From: Nitrososphaerota archaeon
Lineage (GTDB): Archaea > Iainarchaeota > Iainarchaeia > Iainarchaeales > VGJJ01
Reading direction: 5' to 3'
DNA length: 7,069 bases
NCBI GenBank assembly: GCA_020053155.1
Contig: JAGVNS010000020.1
Location: forward strand, 1-7,069
The translations under genes and the position numbers were made by a program. The stretch's first letter is position 1, and every line of letters starts with the position of its first letter. Shown one piece after another: positions 6,937 to 7,069 of this stretch. The notes under the pieces are model-generated. The model saw nothing but the letters and a program-made list of their open reading frames with translations, ran no database searches and had not been told where the DNA came from.

Positions 6937-6985
6937 TATAGCAAACCGTTTTTATTTTTGAACTTTTTTAGGGCGGTTTGCTATA
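6937..6985 (+). repeat. Perfect 12-bp inverted repeat around a T-rich loop
   Basis: The left arm at 6937-6948 (TATAGCAAACCG) is the exact reverse complement of the right arm at 6974-6985. They are separated by 25 bases that are mostly T. The repeat starts seven bases after the cdc48 stop codon. It may form a stem at the 3' end of the mRNA, or mark the edges of a small element. Confidence 0.85.
6949..6969 (+). terminator. T-rich transcription terminator of cdc48
   Basis: Three T-runs (6949-6953, 6955-6959 and 6964-6969) begin 20 bases after the cdc48 stop. Archaeal RNA polymerase terminates at such oligo-T tracts without needing a hairpin. The T-tracts face the + strand; the other strand is A-rich here, so termination would be in the cdc48 direction only. 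Confidence 0.7.
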
Positions 6986-6990
6986 TGCAA

Positions 6991-7017
6991 CATTGCAAAA
7001 GCAACGCTTTTGCGATG
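6991..7017. repeat. Hairpin with a three-base loop (first of two)
   Basis: GCAAAAGC at 6995-7002 pairs perfectly with GCTTTTGC at 7006-7013 around the loop AAC. Four outer bases (6991-6994 with 7014-7017) extend the stem to 12 pairs including one G-U. It is too far from a T-run to be a standard terminator. Confidence 0.75.
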
Positions 7018-7042
7018 CCTCACAAAGCTTGGCTTTGTAAGG
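7018..7042. repeat. Hairpin with a three-base loop (second of two)
   Basis: ACAAAGC at 7022-7028 pairs with GCTTTGT at 7032-7038 around the loop TTG. CCT 7018-7020 and AGG 7040-7042 extend it past one mismatch. GGCTTT at 7031-7036 could instead pair with AAAGCC at 7043-7048, so two competing stems are possible. It directly abuts the preceding hairpin and has the same design (A-rich left arm, T-rich right arm, GC closing the loop). Confidence 0.7.
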
Positions 7043-7069
7043 AAAGCCCTTCAATTGTTCAAATACTTA

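Noticed and set aside
6966..7052. Minus-strand short open frames through the tail hairpins
   Set aside because: They are 30-odd codons, lack a convincing start, and are composed mainly of the palindromes; one frame has a stop at the right edge, so it is not the end of a longer gene.
7015..7069. Possible start of a downstream gene at ATG 7015, open to the window edge
   Set aside because: Only 18 codons are visible, the ATG lies at the foot of the hairpins, and the nearest TATA-like bases (about 6982-6987) are farther than the 26-27 bases seen for the two genes here. It cannot be supported without more sequence.

Overview
The window reads as a compact archaeal locus. The evidence is an archaeal-type DNA topoisomerase I, a VAT-like Cdc48 AAA+ ATPase, and two genes whose start codons sit about 26-27 bases after an archaeal TATA-like box with no Shine-Dalgarno site, which indicates leaderless mRNAs. 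The exact lineage cannot be fixed from the sequence. Tight packing, short intergenic gaps and a shortened NFACT protein would fit a small-genome (DPANN-like) archaeon, but that is inference.

Layout, all on the + strand: the 3' end of an unidentified gene (2-148); a short promoter gap (149-199); topA, DNA topoisomerase IA (200-2410); an overlapping gene for a stand-alone NFACT-R (DUF814) protein (2407-3219); a 56-base gap with a strong TATA box; cdc48 (3276-6929), interrupted by a 468-residue LAGLIDADG intein (4074-5477); and a 140-base tail (6930-7069) with a T-rich terminator, a perfect 12-bp inverted repeat and two tight hairpins. No RNA gene, CRISPR array or transposase was found.

The most interesting part is the centre and right. 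The intein splits the D1 ATPase domain of Cdc48 just before pore loop 1, so unspliced protein cannot have a working D1 pore. The intein keeps Cys1 and the His-Asn/Ser end, but its block B histidine is glutamine, so it either splices by a compensated route or is impaired. The neighbouring gene belongs to the family of RqcH/Rqc2/NEMF. In eukaryotes Rqc2 and Cdc48 both act in ribosome-associated quality control, so their adjacency here is a plausible functional link. The NFACT protein starts at the coiled coil and lacks the NFACT-N and HhH portions, so it is either half of a split RqcH or a reduced version. topA and the NFACT-R gene overlap by ATGA and are probably translated together, while cdc48 has its own promoter.
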